Shown in pieces: positions 5,179 to 6,970 of a stretch of 6,970 bases of DNA. The notes below the pieces were generated by a model. That model ran no database searches. It was given only the letters and a program-made list of their open reading frames with translations, and had not been told where the DNA came from. Numbering within the stretch: the stretch's first letter is position 1; each line of letters opens with the position of its first letter. Origin of the DNA: Chryseobacterium sp. UBA6632 (GTDB lineage Bacteria > Bacteroidota > Bacteroidia > Flavobacteriales > Weeksellaceae); assembly GCA_002455915.1 (NCBI GenBank), contig DKLU01000292.1, positions 1-6,970 of the forward strand, given 5' to 3'. Both the position numbers and the translations under genes were made by a program.

Positions 5179-5263
5179 TGAAATTTGTTTTTCATGTTAA
5201 TTTATGATGAAAGTCATTTCTAGTGGATGGATTTCGGTTAATAGTTGAAAGAAGTTTAAGTTT

Positions 5264-5338
5264 TTCTCTCGCAGATTTTGCAGATAGCGCAGATTTTTAG
5301 TTTAATGATCTGCTGAATTTGCTTGATTGGCGAGAGAA
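5264..5338. repeat. GCAGAT palindromic spacer repeat, copy 1
   Basis: The ends TTCTCTCGC (5264-5272) and GCGAGAGAA (5330-5338) pair perfectly. Inside, GCAGAT (5289-5294) pairs with ATCTGC (5308-5313), with a partly paired middle, giving a 75-bp imperfect palindrome. GCAGAT occurs three times at a 9-bp period (5271, 5280, 5289). It sits in the 317-bp spacer after the ATPase gene. I recall this type as a multi-copy spacer repeat of flavobacteria. Confidence 0.65.
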
Positions 5339-5365
5339 TCTTGTTCTTGTCCATTTTTTATTTCC

Positions 5366-5382
5366 CACAGATTTACACAGAT
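5366..5382. repeat. CACAGAT direct repeat
   Basis: CACAGAT occurs at 5366-5372 and 5376-5382, a 10-bp period, preceded by TTTCC and lying between the two GCAGAT palindromes. It resembles the CACAGATTT-type spacer repeats of Bacteroidetes. No matching inverted arm is seen nearby, so it may be a remnant half-element. Confidence 0.35.
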
Positions 5383-5396
5383 GTTTATTTTTTTTC

Positions 5397-5464
5397 GTAG
5401 ATTTTGGAGATGGCAAAGATTTTTAGTTTAAAAATCTGTCGAATTTACTTGATCTGTGAGAGAA
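5397..5464. repeat. GCAGAT-type palindromic spacer repeat, copy 2
   Basis: This aligns without gaps to 5271-5338, with 55 of 68 bases identical, 126 bp away in direct orientation. Its core is a perfect hairpin, AGATTTTT (5417-5424) with AAAAATCT (5430-5437), although the outer arms have decayed. It ends 5 nt before the stop codon end of the ATPase gene, so it lies at the 3' end of that message and might protect or terminate it; no T-run follows on the minus strand. Confidence 0.6.
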
Positions 5465-5469
5465 AATAT

Positions 5470-6970
5470 TTAAAACTTCATTCTCTGAATTCTAACTGCA
5501 TTTAAGATCGCTAATAAAGCCACACCAACATCTGCGAAAACGGCCTCCCACATGGTTGCCAAACCTCCGGCGCCGAGAGCTAAAACAACTGCCTTGATTC
5601 CGAATGCAAGGATAATATTTTGCCACACGATCTTTTTCGTTTGCTTTCCGATATTGATCGCCATCGGAATTTTACTCGGCTGATCATCCTGAATTACAAC
5701 GTCTGCTGTTTCAATCGTGGCATCGCTTCCCAATCCGCCCATTGCAATTCCGACATCACTTAAAGCGACAACTGGAGCATCATTTACCCCATCCCCTACA
5801 AAAGCTACGGTTTGATTTTTTGCTTTCAACTCTTTTACTTTGTTCACCTTATCTTCGGGAAGCAGATCGCCATACGTATTTTGAATTCCTAATTTTTCGG
5901 CAACATAATTTACCACAGAAGATTTGTCGCCGCTCAACATTGTGGTATTTACATACAATGCTTTTAATTTTTTTATGGTTAATTCGGCATCCGATTTAAT
6001 GGAATCTGCAATCGTTAAATAACCCACAAATTTTTGATCGTAAGCAACAGCAATTAAGGTATACACAATATTTTCAGGTTTAGCATCATACGTAATATTG
6101 AATTGATCCATCAATTTGAAATTTCCGACTAACAATTCTTTTTTATTTATTGTTGCTTTTAAACCATGCCCAGCAATTTCCTCAACATTTTCAAATTGCA
6201 AAGAATGATCAATTTCGCCCACAAAATCATGAATGGCGGTGGCCACGGGATGCGAACTTTTACTTTCCAAAGCGTTGACGAATTTTAAAATTTCATCTTT
6301 ATTAAATTCATTGCTAAAATTTACTTCCTGAACTTTAAAAACACCTTCCGTCATGGTTCCGGTTTTATCCATTACGACATTTTGAATATCGGCTAGAACG
6401 TCGAGAAAGTTACTTCCTTTAAATAAGATTCCGTTTCGGCTTCCTGCTCCAATTCCTCCGAAATAACCTAATGGAATGGAGATCACCAAAGCACAAGGAC
6501 ATGAAATCACCAAAAATACCAACGCTCTGTACAGCCAATCTCTGAATTGATAATCAGAAACAAAAAAGTAAGGCAGTAAAGTAATTCCAATCGCTAAGAA
6601 AACCACAATTGGGGTATATATTTTGGCAAATTTTCTAATAAAAAGTTCGGTCGGAGCTTTTTGGGCAGTGGCATTCTGAACCAGTTCTAAAATTTTGCTC
6701 AGCTTGCTGTCTTTGTAAGCGGTGGTTACTTTTACCTGACTTACGGTATTCAGATTGATCATTCCCGCAAGAACAATTTCTCCTTTTATCTTCGTGTCGG
6801 GTTTACTTTCTCCGGTTAATGCTGCGGTGTTGAATGAAGCATTTTCAGATAACAATTCGCCATCCAATCCTAGTTTTTCGCCTGATTTTAACTGAATAAT
6901 TTCACCAATATTCACTTTTTCAGCCTTAACTGTCTGTGGTTTTCCATCTTTTATAATGGTAACCTCATCA
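5470..6970 (-). CDS. P1B-2-type Zn/Cd/Pb-transporting ATPase, C-terminal part (partial)
   Basis: The frame is open to the window edge, so the gene starts outside; 499 complete codons are visible. A GTG at 6915 is not the start, because the codons before it (EVTIIKDGKPQTVKAEKV) continue the actuator domain. Counting from that GTG, landmarks are TGES (34-37), the CPC transmembrane metal site (139-141), DKTGT with phospho-accepting Asp183, HP at 222-223 in the nucleotide domain, and GDGVND (374-379). In the last two membrane segments, Lys441 and Asp462 (ADVGVALLAILNAVRI) are the ZntA/CadA signature. The copper-ATPase residues expected there (YN and MxxSS) are absent. It would export Zn, Cd or Pb from the cytoplasm using ATP. 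The metal-binding N-terminus and first membrane helices lie beyond the window. Confidence 0.93.
   Translation of the reverse strand, partial: DEVTIIKDGKPQTVKAEKVNIGEIIQLKSGEKLGLDGELLSENASFNTAALTGESKPDTKIKGEIVLAGMINLNTVSQVKVTTAYKDSKLSKILELVQNATAQKAPTELFIRKFAKIYTPIVVFLAIGITLLPYFFVSDYQFRDWLYRALVFLVISCPCALVISIPLGYFGGIGAGSRNGILFKGSNFLDVLADIQNVVMDKTGTMTEGVFKVQEVNFSNEFNKDEILKFVNALESKSSHPVATAIHDFVGEIDHSLQFENVEEIAGHGLKATINKKELLVGNFKLMDQFNITYDAKPENIVYTLIAVAYDQKFVGYLTIADSIKSDAELTIKKLKALYVNTTMLSGDKSSVVNYVAEKLGIQNTYGDLLPEDKVNKVKELKAKNQTVAFVGDGVNDAPVVALSDVGIAMGGLGSDATIETADVVIQDDQPSKIPMAINIGKQTKKIVWQNIILAFGIKAVVLALGAGGLATMWEAVFADVGVALLAILNAVRIQRMKF

Noticed and set aside
5264..5464. CRISPR-like array from the spaced GCAGAT copies
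   Set aside because: There are only two diverged copies, each itself palindromic over its full length, with no regular spacers or cas genes.
5742..5999. Plus-strand 85-codon frame
   Set aside because: It is antisense to the ATPase nucleotide-binding region and has no features of its own.
5470..6970. Copper-exporting ATPase (CopA) as part of the copper island
   Set aside because: It has CPC, but the last membrane segments carry the Lys and Asp of the Zn/Cd/Pb class and lack the copper-class YN and MxxSS residues.

Overview
The window looks like a chromosomal segment of a flavobacterium, most likely Chryseobacterium or a close relative (Weeksellaceae). The pointers are AT-rich spacers, start regions with little Shine-Dalgarno character, promoter boxes of the Bacteroidetes TTTG / TAnnTTTG type, a spacer RNA that I recall as the Flavo-1 motif, and protein sequences of flavobacterial style. 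All convincing genes lie on the minus strand, so transcription runs from high to low coordinates.

Layout, right to left. From 6970 to 5470 is the C-terminal part of a P1B-type ATPase whose residues point to Zn/Cd/Pb rather than copper. Its start lies outside the window. A repeat-filled spacer follows (5153-5469). Next is a small membrane-anchored three-cysteine protein (4787-5152), then a 214-bp spacer with a short inverted-repeat element. A YHS-domain lipoprotein (4297-4572) overlaps a SCO copper chaperone (3630-4310). A small hairpin repeat separates these from a secreted Mn-type superoxide dismutase (2843-3517). That gene is followed after 3 nt by a paralogue of the three-cysteine protein (2471-2839). 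A 500-bp spacer (1972-2470) holds the Flavo-1-like element on the plus strand, a doubtful small ORF and a candidate promoter. The window ends with mbnP (1150-1971), mbnH (114-1157, overlapping mbnP by 8 bp) and the first 34 codons of another exported protein.

How the genes may work together: MbnP/MbnH, SCO and the YHS protein all suggest copper handling outside the cytoplasm. In a methanotroph, MbnH is known to convert the first Trp of the MbnP WxW motif to kynurenine, which enables Cu(I) binding. Both proteins here keep the key residues, and no methanobactin genes are visible. SCO would pass copper to cytochrome c oxidase, YHS proteins are often metal-binding, and the exported SOD would remove superoxide in the same compartment. 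The two CxGKC-type small proteins bracket the YHS-SCO-SOD block and are the least explained part. The idea that this is one copper-acquisition and respiration island is inference from gene order.
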